Below, piece by piece: positions 22,904 to 34,106 of a stretch of DNA of 64,000 bases (position 1 is its first letter; each line of letters begins with the position of its first letter). This DNA is from Aporrectodea caliginosa. Lineage: Eukaryota; Annelida; Clitellata; Crassiclitellata; Lumbricidae. The notes beneath the pieces were generated by a model. The model was not told the origin of the DNA. It saw only the letters and a list, made by a program, of their open reading frames with translations, and searched no databases. The translations under genes were made by a program, and so were the position numbers. The stretch spans positions 521,273-585,272 of the forward strand of contig JACEVL010000337.1 of assembly GCA_020284085.1 (NCBI GenBank), in the 5' to 3' direction.

Positions 22904-23700
22904 GAAAAGATTGCATACGACAGATTCCAATAGATCTTCATCTATTATAATAGAGACAGGCAGTTACTGCTTCGATGAGGGCTTCGGTTATGGGGTTCGA
23001 AGCCCGACTCCCGTAGAGATGCTTAGACTTAAATAGGAAGCAATGACATCCTGGATATGAAATCACTAATCAAAAGACTGTGGGTGGGATCATAACGAAT
23101 CCGACGCGTTGTGGGAGTCGACAGTCATTCCCGTCCGAGCATCACGAACCAGTCTGACAGATAGCAGTAGCTTCCCTTCGCTTAGAGTTGAGGCACGGTG
23201 AGAGAGAGTCCCAGTGTGTGTGTCCACAGTTTAACGGCAGCTTATGACAACATAGGCCATTGCCGCCGACAAAGATTAGTTTTTGGCATATTACAGCTCA
23301 GTGTAAAACCGTTCTGGATTTATAAAGCTAACGCTCAGAGTTATAACGTAAGGACTTCCTCTTCCTCCTACCCGGTCCCACCACAGATAGCGACCCCTAT
23401 ATTGACGATTTCTTAAGAGTAGCGCTTATAAAAGCGTAACAAAAAGTGTTGGCCTGGATTACGTGGACAGCTCCTGTGCAACCAGGAATGGAAAAGACTG
23501 AGAAGCCAAGTCGTATTTATAAATACAATGGAGCAGATGCTGCTAGAGAACTACTCTACAGTAAGGTTGCTTACGCTTGTTTTGAACAGCTAAAGCCTAA
23601 GAACATATTTAAAATTATGTAAAAAAAATAACCAAAGACAACACAACACCAACTAGTCAGGTTACATGACAATCTTGATTACATATTTATCATTCATAAT
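22904..23700. repeat. ZNF module 3' flank, copy 3
   Basis: Duplicate of 14967-15672 with an extra segment of about 85 bp at 23217-23300 (GTGTGTGTCCACAG onward). No gene seen. Confidence 0.7.
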
Positions 23701-24897
23701 TCAGCACAGGTCAACAGCTATGTCGTCAGGTGGAGAAAATCGATGGCTAAAACAATGCTCTAGAAATTCCTTCTCTATTTCAAACATATCGTCACATATA
23801 CCACATCCAAAAGATTTTGACTCTTTTGTATTCACAGGAGATTTGAATTTGCTGATATACAGACATTCTCCATCTCTAATTTTGGGAAAAGGACCTGCAA
23901 TTCCACTAAAATGCGGATGTACATTCGTAGAGTAACGTTCATTTTCTTTATCAATAACTCCTGGACTACTAAATCTGATGAAATGATCCGACAGGTTAGC
24001 AATTACTTCACTTCCCATTTTAAGATACTGTTTCGGTGTTCCTGCATGGAGTTTAAACTGATTTGCTGAAGAACTGCTCTTGTTAAAAGGTTTCTTGTGT
24101 GAGTGTTGCTTCTCAGTTGCATGAGTTCTTCTGTGACTCTTTAGATGTCCAACGTCTTTGAATCCTTTATTACACATCTTACATATGTATGGTTTAACTC
24201 CTGTGTGAGTTCTCAAATGCACCGTCAAGGTTCCAACTTGGATAAATGATTTCTGACATAACTGACACGTGTATAGTTTTTCACCAGTATGGGTTCTCAT
24301 GTGCGTTTTCAGAGTACCACATACAGTAAATGATTTCTGACATAACTGGCACTTGTATGGCTTTTCACCAGCATGGGTTCTCTTGTGCGTTTTCAGAGTA
24401 CTACCTTCAGTAAATGATTTCTGACATAACTGGCACCCGTACGGTTTCTCACCAGTATGGGTTCTCGTGTGCTTTTTCAGATTACCACCTTCAGTAAATG
24501 ATTTCTGACATAACTGGCACTTGTATGGTTTTTCACCACTATGGGCTCTCATGTGCGTTTTCAGACGACCACGCACATTAAATGATTTCTGACATATCTG
24601 GCACTTGTATGGTTTTTCACCAGTATGGGTTCTCATGTGCGTTTTCAGAGTACCACCTTCAGTAAATAATTTCTGACATAACTGGCACCCATACGGTTTT
24701 TCACCAGTATGGGTTATCGTGTGTCTTTTCAGAGTACCACCTCGATTAAATGATTTCCCACATAACTGGCACGTGTATGGTTCTTCGCCAGTATGGGTTC
24801 TCATGTGCGTTTTGAGACTAGAACCTTTAGTAAATGATTTCTGACATATCTGACACCTGTACTGTTCTTCTATCGTATGGGTTTTTGTATTCTCCAT
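23701..24897 (-). CDS. ZNF3: tandem C2H2 zinc-finger protein, 398 aa
   Basis: Intact frame from the ATG at 24895-24897 ([16 protein letters not shown]). Same plan as ZNF2: nine contiguous fingers, a Ser-rich linker (HKKPFNKSSSSANQFK) and one C-terminal finger (CGICDDMFEIEKEFLEHC region). The helix contacts match ZNF2 except finger 4 (Arg at helix position 3). One linker is HTGEEPY, losing the usual lysine. Substitutions cluster in the tail rather than in the fingers, so the finger array appears under constraint or was recently homogenised. It is one arm of an inverted duplication with ZNF4. Function inferred from family only. Confidence 0.92.
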   Translation of the reverse strand: MENTKTHTIEEQYRCQICQKSFTKGSSLKTHMRTHTGEEPYTCQLCGKSFNRGGTLKRHTITHTGEKPYGCQLCQKLFTEGGTLKTHMRTHTGEKPYKCQICQKSFNVRGRLKTHMRAHSGEKPYKCQLCQKSFTEGGNLKKHTRTHTGEKPYGCQLCQKSFTEGSTLKTHKRTHAGEKPYKCQLCQKSFTVCGTLKTHMRTHTGEKLYTCQLCQKSFIQVGTLTVHLRTHTGVKPYICKMCNKGFKDVGHLKSHRRTHATEKQHSHKKPFNKSSSSANQFKLHAGTPKQYLKMGSEVIANLSDHFIRFSSPGVIDKENERYSTNVHPHFSGIAGPFPKIRDGECLYISKFKSPVNTKESKSFGCGICDDMFEIEKEFLEHCFSHRFSPPDDIAVDLC

Positions 24898-26139
24898 CAG
24901 GATACTGACTTAATTGTTAATTTCAATGTTTCGCTCCAGGATCGGTTCTTTGGTGAGCTGTGAGATGATCACCCGGAGTATACAGTGTCTGAAATAAATG
25001 ACATATCAATCAATCAATGACATATGTTTGTGTTTCTAGACAAAGTCGGAATCTGTATATTGCTTTAGAGTGTTGACATGCGGTTCAAAGTAATTGCCTC
25101 TGTGAGAGGTTTCTGCAATTGTTGTTGTCACAGCCTTTCCAACACCAGCAGTGTCCAGTTTCACACATTACCGCTTACTTCATTTACGTTCGCCTTTCAG
25201 ATTCTTACAAGAAGAGTTCATGTTTCGTGTCTCAGTAATAGTTCGTTCGTTTCAAGTAAATTAAGAAATTATTCACACAGAAAAACTAAATGACGAAATA
25301 CTGAAGTTATCCGTCCGTTGTTTAATTTAGTACTCCTTTATGCTATAATTCAGTGTATACTTAGTGAAGATATAATAGTCGACTGTAGGGAAAGTTGGGG
25401 TAAAACAAATCCACTGTAGTATTATTAAGATGAAAGCCTTTTCTTATAACTAGATTTTGAAGCTCTGAAAGAATGTTGCTCGTCATTTTCACACACTTGC
25501 TAAGAATAACAATAAAACGTCATTATTCAACATGTTTATAGAACATAATTTCATTGCAGCTCAACACAGTAGAATGAATGTTCATTCAAATACACTCAAA
25601 CAACATTCAAATACACTCAAACAACACCACATACACCAAAGCATCACAATATTATTCCCGTTCTTAAATCACTCAACTGGCTGCAAATGCTTTAGGGCAT
25701 CCACTTCAGAATCTAATCGCTCACCTACAACTAAATACAATACTACCAGCCAAAGTACCTTCGCACTCTCTTCACCATTCAGTCATCCGGGTATACCCGT
25801 TCGTCCTTATATCTCACTCTCTCCCGTCCCCAGTCAGTAATCACCTCAAGTTCTCTAACCAATCCATATCCCACACTGCAACTCCGGAAGAAACACCCTC
25901 TGAATCCCCAATCTTCGCAGTTCCTCCAACAAAACTGTCACTCACTCACCGTCACCTGCCTCAGGCTCAGGACTCTCCTCATCATGCCACAACCATTCAA
26001 AATTTAAGTCTCTCCTATTGAAGAAATCATACCTTGATCCATCCGATCCTCTGCCTTCCAAGCTTTCTCGTCGTCAACAAAACCAGCTGATCTGCCTCTC
26101 TGGTCTATCTGAGATTGAGTAAATACTCAAACATAATAA
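24898..26139. repeat. ZNF module 5' flank, copy 3
   Basis: Vestigial finger next to the ATG, then non-coding DNA, then an L2-like C-terminal remnant at about 25630-26080. Copy of 16870-18110; the inverted partner is 37301-38536. Confidence 0.65.
24997..25025 (-). mobile_element. LINE tail-only insertion with 10-bp target duplication
   Basis: Two copies of AATGACATAT (24997-25006 and 25016-25025) flank CAATCAATC. ZNF2 has a single AATGACATAT at the matching place. The insert equals the GATT/TTGA tail of the LINE at 1916-2992, so this looks like a target-primed insertion that aborted within the tail. Confidence 0.65.
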
Positions 26140-26830
26140 CTACGGTATTGCCATCGACGGTGCAGAGATCGAGTGTAGTCTACCAGTTTTTTTTATCTTT
26201 GAAGTTTAGAAAAGAGGATAATTGCAGATGCGAATCTGAGATTCAGATAATAACAATGAGAAAGGAAGCATTCTTGAAGAGAGGAGAACTTCTGAGAGGA
26301 GGACTGGGTCTCGATGTAACGAAAAGAGAAGCCTCATATGGTGCATCACACTATAATGGATTGTAAATGTCAAAATAATAAACTCAATATTTCTAAAGTG
26401 CTATTCCAAAGCCAAGTGCAAAGCACCAGATTATTCACGAGTAGAGCCATTGACAATATTGCAAATGCAGAAATGGAGAAGCTTGAGGCTTTTGAAATGA
26501 GTCTATGGACAAAAGCTAGACAAGATCAGCAAAGAGCGACTATAAAACAAACGAGAATGACGTGTTGCAACTGGCGCAAGAGGAGAGTTCAATGGTCAAC
26601 ACATTAAAGAGGAGACAATGAACTGGATTGGCCACACACTATGTCGAAAATTGTTCCTGAAGACAGTGCTTGAAGGAAAAATTGAAGGGTAGACTCACAA
26701 GAAAGAACAAGTAATATGATGTTGGACTGGATGATGGGAAAAACAACAGACGAGGATATAAAGAAATAAAGGAATAGGAACGAAATAGAGAAGAATGGCA
26801 TCGCTTCATTCATTTATCTACCTAAACGCA
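26140..26830 (+). pseudogene. RTE-like LINE remnant, copy 3
   Basis: Best preserved copy: KFRKEDNCRCESEIQI, MRKEAFLKRGELL, then FTSRAIDNIANAEMEKLEAF and SLWTKARQDQQ. After a frameshift comes NTLKRRQ plus LATHYV and later MGKNNRR-like pieces of the basic tail. Stops throughout. Confidence 0.65.
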
Positions 26831-28310
26831 GAACACTGAACAATAAGAAGAATGTGTAGCTGTTTAAAAAAATGAAAGCATTTTCAGATAGGCAATTTTT
26901 ATTGCATTTTCCATGTCAGGGCAGTGCAAAGTATGGTCCTTTTACTACTCCATACCGTATTTCCACAGTTCTGTTATATAGTTTAGGTTCGAGCCCAGAC
27001 CTTTTAGAGTTATATTACAAACTACCTGTTTCGAAACTGAATCGACTTAAAATCTAAACTGTCTTGCACATTTTCTAAGAGATAAGACAGTTGAATTGCT
27101 CTGCAAATTTACAAATTGCCATATTTCATTGTAAAAAGTCATTTTTGTAATCCACATTTCAAGGTTTCATGCTGAGACTGCCTAAAATTTTAATTAATTT
27201 GTGAGATGCAACAGAGTTGTGCAGCACATCTATATGTAATGATTTGTAAATATCATAGATGTCTTAGATCAACTTTTGTACCTTTGTGTGACCTGTGACC
27301 ATCAGACATTAGCAAACATTTGGTCTTAGTGCAGTTGTTAATTTAGTCGTTTTAAATTCTTAACGCATAAAAAACTCTGCCATCAATGTTTAAATCTGAA
27401 GTTTCAACCATGCACTCGTACAATATTAATCACTTGTCTTCATTGACTGCTGTATTTAGACAAAAGAATTACAAACAGCAATTTGTTCAGTACGAAAACA
27501 AGAGAATCTGATATAATTTCCCTTCATAATTTATAGTTACAAATGGTTGGAAAAAAGTATTAAACAGATCTAAGATCACCCGCATGTATCAAGTCCCAAG
27601 CAACACCAATGGTAACAAATAACAGGTATCATTTGGAGGCTGAAAGAATCATTCAATATTCTTGATGTCCACTGTTAGTGCTCTAATATGTAGTGGAAAT
27701 ACACTGCAGCTCCACTTAAAACATTGCAGCCCCACTACTTCAGGTAAATATGGATTAGGTCTTTCACTCTTGTTCTCAAAGTTGCATACACTACTACAAG
27801 CAGATCATTTGAACGTTTCATTTCAATGACACGTTAAAGCAACACTGTAGTTATACTTTCAAACAATTTCCTTTCTGCATAAACTAATAATTCATTATTA
27901 GACAACTTTAGATATATAAAGTATAAGAAAAAACCGAAATTAAAATTCTTGTCATTTAAAAACAAGCAGCTTGCTATTTGGAATTACAGTGTATGCCAAC
28001 ATACAATCCTCACATCATTACGTACAAAATTACAAAGTCAATTATATTAAGCATATAATATTTAGTATTTTAGTTCATTTATTTCATGTTAGCAATCTAT
28101 TTGAAGGAAATAAATTGAGTATATTATGTCAATTCATTAAATAAATCACAATCACCTGCATCTTTTGACCTAGATGACATCCATAAAGCAAGTACCCATT
28201 TTCAACCCATACACATTTTCCAGAACAATACTCGTCAACCTGCATTTAAGCATATTTTATTATTGCATTGAACGTATGTTGTATTTTGGTCTATTTAATT
28301 ATTTCTCTTA
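26831..28310. repeat. Module spacer, inverted partner of 35140-36595
   Basis: AT-rich, non-coding. Matches 35140-36595 in inverse orientation, 44555-45368 in part (inverse), and about 59070-59440. Shared segments include the AGATGCAACAGAGTT region near 27205. No gene recognised. Confidence 0.65.
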
Positions 28311-28314
28311 TCTG

Positions 28315-28570
28315 GCTGCGTAAATGAAAGTTGGACTGATAAAAATAATTCTTGGCAAATATAAAAGTTGCACTGATGAAAAGAATTCTTTGTTCATAGA
28401 AGTTGGATTGATGGAAAAAAATTTGCATTAACATGGAAGTTGTATTGACGAAAAGAATTTTTGCAATGAAATGGAAGTTGGATTGATGAAAGCAGCTTTT
28501 TGTTAAACTAGAAGTTGGATGGATGAAAATAATACTTGAACAAATAGAAGTTTGATTGATGACAGTTATC
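28315..28570 (-). repeat. ATCAATCCA-family array
   Basis: Seven units in minus orientation (GAAGTTGGATTGATG and variants) spaced about 37 bp. The inverted partner is the array at 34885-35130, making the arms of the large inverted repeat. Confidence 0.8.
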
Positions 28571-28849
28571 ATAAAATTCATTGACAATAATTAAATATGC
28601 TTACTGTTCAGGTTCTAGGACTGTTCATCAAAGGACGATTCATCAAGGGACTATTCATCACGGAAGATTCATCAAGGAACTATTCATCATAGACGATTCA
28701 TCAAGGGACTGTTCATCAAAGGTCTTTTCATCAAGGGACTGTTCATCAGGAGAACATTTATCGTTTTAGCTTTATTTAATATGTAAGCATTATAACACAT
28801 CGCTTCACCGTTTCATATTATATGACATTTTAATACCAATGTCCATGAT

Positions 28850-29170
28850 AACAGTCATCAATCCAGCTTCTATTTACGCAAGTATTATTTTCATCAAGGC
28901 AGGTTCTAGTTTCATAAGAAACTATTTTCATCAATCCAACTTTCACTTTCCTATAAAAATTATTTTCATAATTCCAACTCCTATTTAGGCAGTAATTATT
29001 TTCATCAATCCAGCCTCCATTTAAACAAAAATTCCCTTAATCAATCCAGCTTCTATTTAAGCAAGAATTCTTTTCATCATTCCAACTCCTATTTAAACAT
29101 TAATTATCTTAATCAATCCAGCTTCGATTTAAGCAAAATAATTTTCATCATTCTAACTTCTATTTAAGCA
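28850..29170 (+). repeat. ATCAATCCA-family array
   Basis: About nine plus-oriented units, spacing about 35 bp, with spacers such as AAGCAAGAATTCTTTTC. It continues at 29645-29750 after the MITE at 29172-29644, which inserted within a unit. Confidence 0.8.
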
Positions 29171-29171
29171 G

Positions 29172-29644
29172 GGTTCCGCGACAACTCGTCTACCGACATT
29201 TCGTATAACGACACTTCGTCTACGACAATTCGTCTAAACACAGTTTGTCTACAAGTGTATCTGTATCCATTACGGCTAATAATCAGCAGAGGCCGCTTTC
29301 TTATAGTTTCGCTAAAACGTGCTATATATTCTCAGGAATCCAGCTTCTAATTACTGACAAGATTATTTTCATCAATCCAGCTTCTATTGAATGGAAACTT
29401 ATTTTCATCCATGCATCCAGGTTGATTTCCAGCTGCTATTTACGGGAAAATTATTTCGATCAATCCAGCTTCTATTTCAACACAGGAATGTTTTCATCAA
29501 TCCCACTTCCATTTCGGGAAACAGTTTTTTTTCATCAATCCAGCTTCCATTTTAAAGTGACAACATCAAATAACTTTGTAGACGAAATGTCGTTCGACGA
29601 AATGTCTGTAGACGAAATGTCGTTCGACGAGTTGTCGTGACACC
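29172..29644. mobile_element. Mutator-like MITE (family MU1), copy 1
   Basis: Starts GGTTCCGCGACAACTCGTC and ends with the related inverse (GACGAGTTGTCGTGACACC). The 9-bp target duplication TTTAAGCAG is at 29163-29171 and 29645-29653. Subterminal regions are tandem runs of ACGACATTTCGTCT-like units in inverted orientation. The interior carries ATCAATCCA units. The 9-bp duplication points to Mutator. No transposase. Near-identical copy at 40382-40865. Confidence 0.85.
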
Positions 29645-29806
29645 TTTAAGCAGTAATTATTTTCATCAATCCAGCCTCCATTTAAGCAAAAATTCCTTTC
29701 CTCAATCCAGCTTAAATTTTAGCAAGAATTCTTTCATCCAAATACAGTAAACATCTTGATGAAATGAACAGTCCCTTGATGAAAAGACCTTTAATAAACA
29801 GTCCGC

Positions 29807-30440
29807 ATACCATTGTTCACTGTTAGAAACAAGATCAAAATACGCTAAAATGCCTGTAGAACTAACGGTAAAGCGTAAGATTGCTTAATTGGGAGTTAAG
29901 CCACAGCGTTCTTAATTAATTCACCAATTGTAGCGTTATTATTTTTCATTAATCCAACTTCTACCTGGGCAACAATACTTTTCATCAACCCACCTTAGGT
30001 TATCCCGTAGATTAGGTTGCTATATTATTATGCCTTCAATGCCGTACTTGACGTTGGTAAGTAAGCACTCTACCTATGTCTGTCATAACTGTAATCAATC
30101 CCGCTTCCATTTCATCGAGAATTTTTTTAATTAATCCAGCTTCCATTTAGTGAAAAAAATGACCCAACTTCTATTTAACCCCAAAAATATTTTTAATCAA
30201 TGGAACTTTTATTTAGGAAAAGAACTATTCTTATGGGTCCAGCTTCTACTTACGGATTTTTTTTCCTCAATCCAGCTTCCATTTCAATTTGACGATACAA
30301 AATAATTTAGCAACCTAAACTACGGGTTTACCCCGACCTTATATTTAGGCAGCAATCATTTCAATCAATCCCGCTTCTATTTAAGCAAAAATGATTTTCA
30401 TCAATTCGACTTCTACTTAACACGAATTCTGTTCGTCAAT
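29807..30440 (+). repeat. Spacer and ATCAATCCA-family array
   Basis: 29807-29930 shares the GCTTTACCGTTAGTTCT region (inverted) with 43420-43480 and 44060-44130. From 29940 to 30440 plus-oriented array units predominate, some inside the inverted-repeat element at 29998-30332. Confidence 0.65.
29998..30332. mobile_element. Array-bearing inverted-repeat element (GGT...ACC family)
   Basis: Left end GGTTATCCCGTAGATTAGG, right end CCTAAACTACGGGTTTACC. The interior is ATCAATCCA units. Flanks CCCACCTTA and CCGACCTTA form a 9-bp duplication with one mismatch (other members show 8 bp). Confidence 0.65.
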
Positions 30441-30469
30441 CCAGCTTTTATTCGACCGACGTTAAAACT

Positions 30470-30893
30470 GGGTGCGGGCCGAATCCCCGAAACCCGAAAA
30501 GAATTTCGGGCGGATCCCCGAAATTTATTTTCTAAGTCCGACCCGGATGAACATCATTAACAAATACATATTTGAATAGGCAGTGTATCGTATACATCAA
30601 TGCTACGGTAGGTCTTTGTCATGTTTACAATTTAACTTTCAATAGCTCGGCCGCTGATCAATCCAACTTCTATTTATAGACAGAAATGGTTTCATCAATC
30701 CCACTTCCAGTTAGTGTAACAATTTTTTCGCTTAATTCAGCTTCCCTTTTAATTTTACGATATAAAATAATTTACCAACCTAAACTACGGGATTAACCGG
30801 CCGCTTTATAGAAAACTGTTTTCGGGAAATCGGGCTTTTGTCTGTTTTTAGCGTTTTCGGGGATTCGGGTTTCGGGGATTCTGGCTGACCCCC
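30470..30893. mobile_element. Inverted-repeat element with GAATCCCCGAAACCCGAA ends
   Basis: GGGTGCGGGCC followed by GAATCCCCGAAACCCGAA on the left. The inverse of the right end reads GGGGGTCAGCCA followed by the same 18 bases. The repeat continues as CCCCGAAA blocks on both sides. The interior has two array units and a GGT...ACC family end. Target duplication not resolved. Resembles a small non-autonomous hAT-like element, unproven. Confidence 0.5.
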
Positions 30894-31928
30894 GAATGCA
30901 ACGGCGAATAATAAAGAACGCTACACTGCGAAATTACCCTTTAATTGTACGAATTTATGTTAATTATTTACGCATGTGGACCAAAGAGTTTATAGAACAA
31001 GTTACATAAAACAATGCATGACAAGTAGTGGTCTGATGTTCGTCCGAATGACTTTCCAGAAATCGTCTACGGGAAAATAACACATTTAGATCAAACCACA
31101 ATTTATGTTAGGAACGCTTTCATTGACTTAGCTGTCATTAGTTAAATGTGTTTTTCCATTAAATTACATGCACAGAGTAACAGACTCTAACCAGGTTTGG
31201 AATTAAAGTCGAATTTCTCCAAAATTGAGACTTTCATCAGCATAAAATGGCGACGATAAAATTGTTTCGCTACAACGAGAAGTAAGCTGAACTTTTAGAG
31301 AGTATGTCTTGTCATCTAGCGAATAGATTTCAACGCGCCATAGCATCAGATTTTAGGCTTATATAAATTACCATTATCAGTAATATTTTCTAAAATTGCT
31401 AGTTATGACATTTATAATTATAATACTATAAAACAATTCTTAGCTCATTCCGAATCCATCCGATCCACTATCTTCGAAACTTTTTTCCCCTCAATGAAAT
31501 CCGCGTTAGTAGCTGATCTGCCTGTCTCTATCTCTTGTCTCTCCGGTCTGTTTGGTACCGGAATCTGATCTTCACTGTACATCGCTCTCTGGACAACTCC
31601 TCTGATATGACGCAGGGCTCAGCTTCATATAACTGCTTTATTCATTTTTATTTTACGATTACGAATGTCCAGAAGTACACACTACATTACAATGCGATGT
31701 GTTATATGCATTGAAGGAGCTACAGCAGGTGGTTTGTGCTCAGGAGATCAGTTCCAAAGTCCCTGAGGATGAGCGAGTAGATTCTATAACTCTATAACTC
31801 CGGATTTATCGTAAATTGTCCCAGGATTTGTGTCGATATCCACGTCACCAAAATTTAATGTTGTTCTTGATTTCGCACATTAAACTCGACAAGTTGTACG
31901 ATGAATTTTCCGTAAATAGCAGTTCGAT
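30894..31928. repeat. Dispersed flank and L2-like 3' remnant
   Basis: 30990-31400 repeats the flank seen at 11143-11500. 31440-31640 matches the L2-like 3' region of the ZNF flanks (CTGATCTGCCTGTCTCT). 31641-31928 shows nothing recognisable beyond AT-rich spacer. Confidence 0.5.
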
Positions 31929-32109
31929 TAGAAGATTAATTCTTTGCCTAGATAGAAGTTGGATTGATGAAATATAATTTCTACTTAACCCTTCGACGGG
32001 CGGAAAAAAAACTATACATCTAAGGGCGTGGGGTCAATTTTGACCCCATAGTAATAATTATGTAATTTGAATAAACCAAGCACATAAATTGCATAAGATT
32101 GTCATTATT

Positions 32110-32760
32110 ATCACTAATATTCACTGAAATGTCAATATTTGTTTTACTTCGTCATGACATGACGTCATAACGTGACGTCATGGAACGACGTCACTTCATG
32201 ATGTCATGATGACACATACAAACATATGCTTGTAATAGTGTTTGTACACTAATGATTGCATGAGAAGGTAATTAGTGTAATTATTATTCACTGAAATGTC
32301 ATTATTTGTTCTTATTCTTCATGGCATGACGTCATAACGTGACGTCATGTGATTACGTCACTTCATGATGTTATGTTGCCACATACAAACATAGGCTAGT
32401 AAAGGTGTTTGTACACTAATGATTGCATGAGAAGGTCATTAGTATTAGTAATATTAACTCAAATGTCATTATTTGTTGTTCATGACATCATGACATGACG
32501 TCATAACGTGACGTCACTTCATGATGCCACTTCGTGACGTAATGACGTCACTTCATGATGCCACATACAAACAATTGCTTGTAATACTGGTCGTACACTA
32601 CTGATTGTACGAGAAGGTCATTAGTATTAATAATATTCACTGAAATGTCATTATTTGTTTTTCTTCCTCATGACATGACGTCATAATGCGACTCTCTTCA
32701 TGATGTCATGATGCCACATACAAACATAGGCTTGTGATGCTATTCTTATTCTAGTGTATC
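32110..32760. repeat. Four tandem about 175-bp repeats rich in TGACGTCA
   Basis: Units start near 32120, 32290, 32455 and 32638 with ACTGAAATGTCATTATTTG or close variants. Each carries one to three TGACGTCA palindromes, the consensus of CREB/ATF and related bZIP proteins, and ends CATACAAACAT...TGATTGCATGAGAAGG. At least eight palindromes in all. Lies between the transposase end and the left terminus of the piggyBac element. Confidence 0.8.
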
Positions 32761-32879
32761 CCTCATGAAATGACGCTAGAATGAACATGGGAGACTACTA
32801 GGAGTCTAGGAAAGTATTCCATCAATCAGTAGAGACATGTCTGAAAAGAGATCTGACAGTGGACAGGGCACACATTCTT

Positions 32880-33740
32880 ATGGCATGCCTTGCAGACAGC
32901 CGTAGCTTTTCTACCTGTCTGTCAGGGACAAACTTGGCAGCAACCTCGTTTGTTGGAGGTTCCTGAGTATCGTCTACATGTTACAGTCGTGCTCTAATCA
33001 GCCCAAGATGAGATGCATCAGGTCGTCGCTGTTCCTTTAGCTCTTGGCAAAGATCTTCCCCAAGTTCTTGATGAACAGCCGACGCTTTCCCATGGAGCCT
33101 TGTCAAACTGCAATTTCTCATGGAGGACGTGAGCGAAAGTGCCGCAATATCCAGTTGGTTGCAGAACAGCACTACCGGCCAAAGTCTGGTTGAGAACTTC
33201 GTGCTGAATGTTTTTATCATCTGGTCACCACAATAATTATTGACTCCTACTTTTGTCCAGTTGTAGAAGTATATAACCTCCGGAAGTTCCCTGTCCAAAA
33301 GTCCCACTGGAGGTGTGCATAGTCTTTCTTACACTTGTCGCCGGTCTCATTGAACCCGATAAGGGATGATTACAAATCGCATTCTCTGGGAGTCACAAAT
33401 TCTTCGGGCAACTCTATTAGAATAGTACGAATATTACCAACCAAAGTCGATTTCTTTGTCTACAGAACATCTCTAGCCAGGAACAGCAAGGTTAAAAAAT
33501 TATAATAATAGGTCATGTTGCGACCTTCACATTCAAGAGGTTGTACGAGCTGGCGGACAACGTATCCTCTCAGATCATTGGTTGGAGCTACATCGGCGCT
33601 CTCTTTGCCGCAATATATGCTGGCATTGTACTTGACTTCAGCATCGCAACATACCCCCAAACTTGATGCCGTACTTTGACGGCTTGTATTGTACAAATCT
33701 GCACTGACCTCGATATGGAGCGAGTCTGTCGTCAATTGTG
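32880..33740 (-). pseudogene. piggyBac transposase, C-terminal half, decayed
   Basis: Read from the high coordinate: frame 33460-33735 has VKYNASIYCGKES, then GYVVRQLVQPLECEGRN and FLTLLFLARDVL. A bridging part reads KKSTLVGNIR and ELPEEF. Frame 32981-33307 has FYNWTKVGVNNYCGDQM, then STKFSTRLWPVVLFCNQLDI. Finally a Cys-rich tail (GCCQVCP...VCKACHKNVCPVHC, one in-frame stop). These are successive parts of the piggyBac DDE domain and its zinc-binding tail. Acidic residues conserved in active enzymes are replaced (Asn in GVNN; MTYYYNF where a D is expected). Inactive. Confidence 0.85.
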
Positions 33741-34106
33741 AGAAATGGTCCTGGAATCATTGCAAAAGCGGGAGGGCAGCACTGATAAGTAAATATAAAA
33801 CGAAATAAGGAAATAATATTGCGGGTTTTTGTGCAACTTTAGACTGTTTAATGAGAAAGAAACATCAATTACTGTCTTGGGGTCAAAAATGACCCCATGA
33901 CCTTATGTGTATAAATGTCCTGTAATTTTTTTCCCATCTAAAATTCGTATGCAAACTCAACTGGAATACGTAGTAACAACCTGTACAATAATTCTCGTGA
34001 AAAATCACAGCGGCCATTTCACTTTTTAATATCGATCCATGACTTGAAAATGCACTCTGGGGTCATTATTGACCCCACGCCCGACGAAGGGTTAAATAGA
34101 AGTTGG

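Larger units (their letters stand above)
28612..29806. mobile_element. Element with terminal inverted arrays of a GGACTGTTCATCAA unit
   Basis: At 28615-28765 a 16-17 bp unit (GGACTGTTCATCAAAGG and variants) repeats about nine times. Inverted copies (TTGATGAAATGAACAGTCCC, then TTTAATAAACAGTCC) lie at 29755-29800. Between them are ATCAATCCA arrays and a complete Mutator-like MITE. Exact termini and target duplication not resolved. Confidence 0.45.
31989..34091. mobile_element. piggyBac transposon, internally deleted (family PB3)
   Basis: TTAA on both sides (31985-31988, 34092-34095). Termini CCCTTCGACGGGCG and, inverted, CCCTTCGTCGGGCG, each followed by a GGGGTCA...TGACCCC near-palindrome (32031 region and 34050-34078, another at 33880). 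Both features are typical of piggyBac. It contains the C-terminal half of a transposase on the minus strand and an array of CRE-like sites. It inserted at a TTAA inside an ATCAATCCA unit. Confidence 0.92.

Noticed and set aside
29245..29640. 131-aa frame repeated at 40455 as a gene pair
   Set aside because: Both lie wholly inside MU1 MITE copies and translate array units; the second copy is truncated by a stop.
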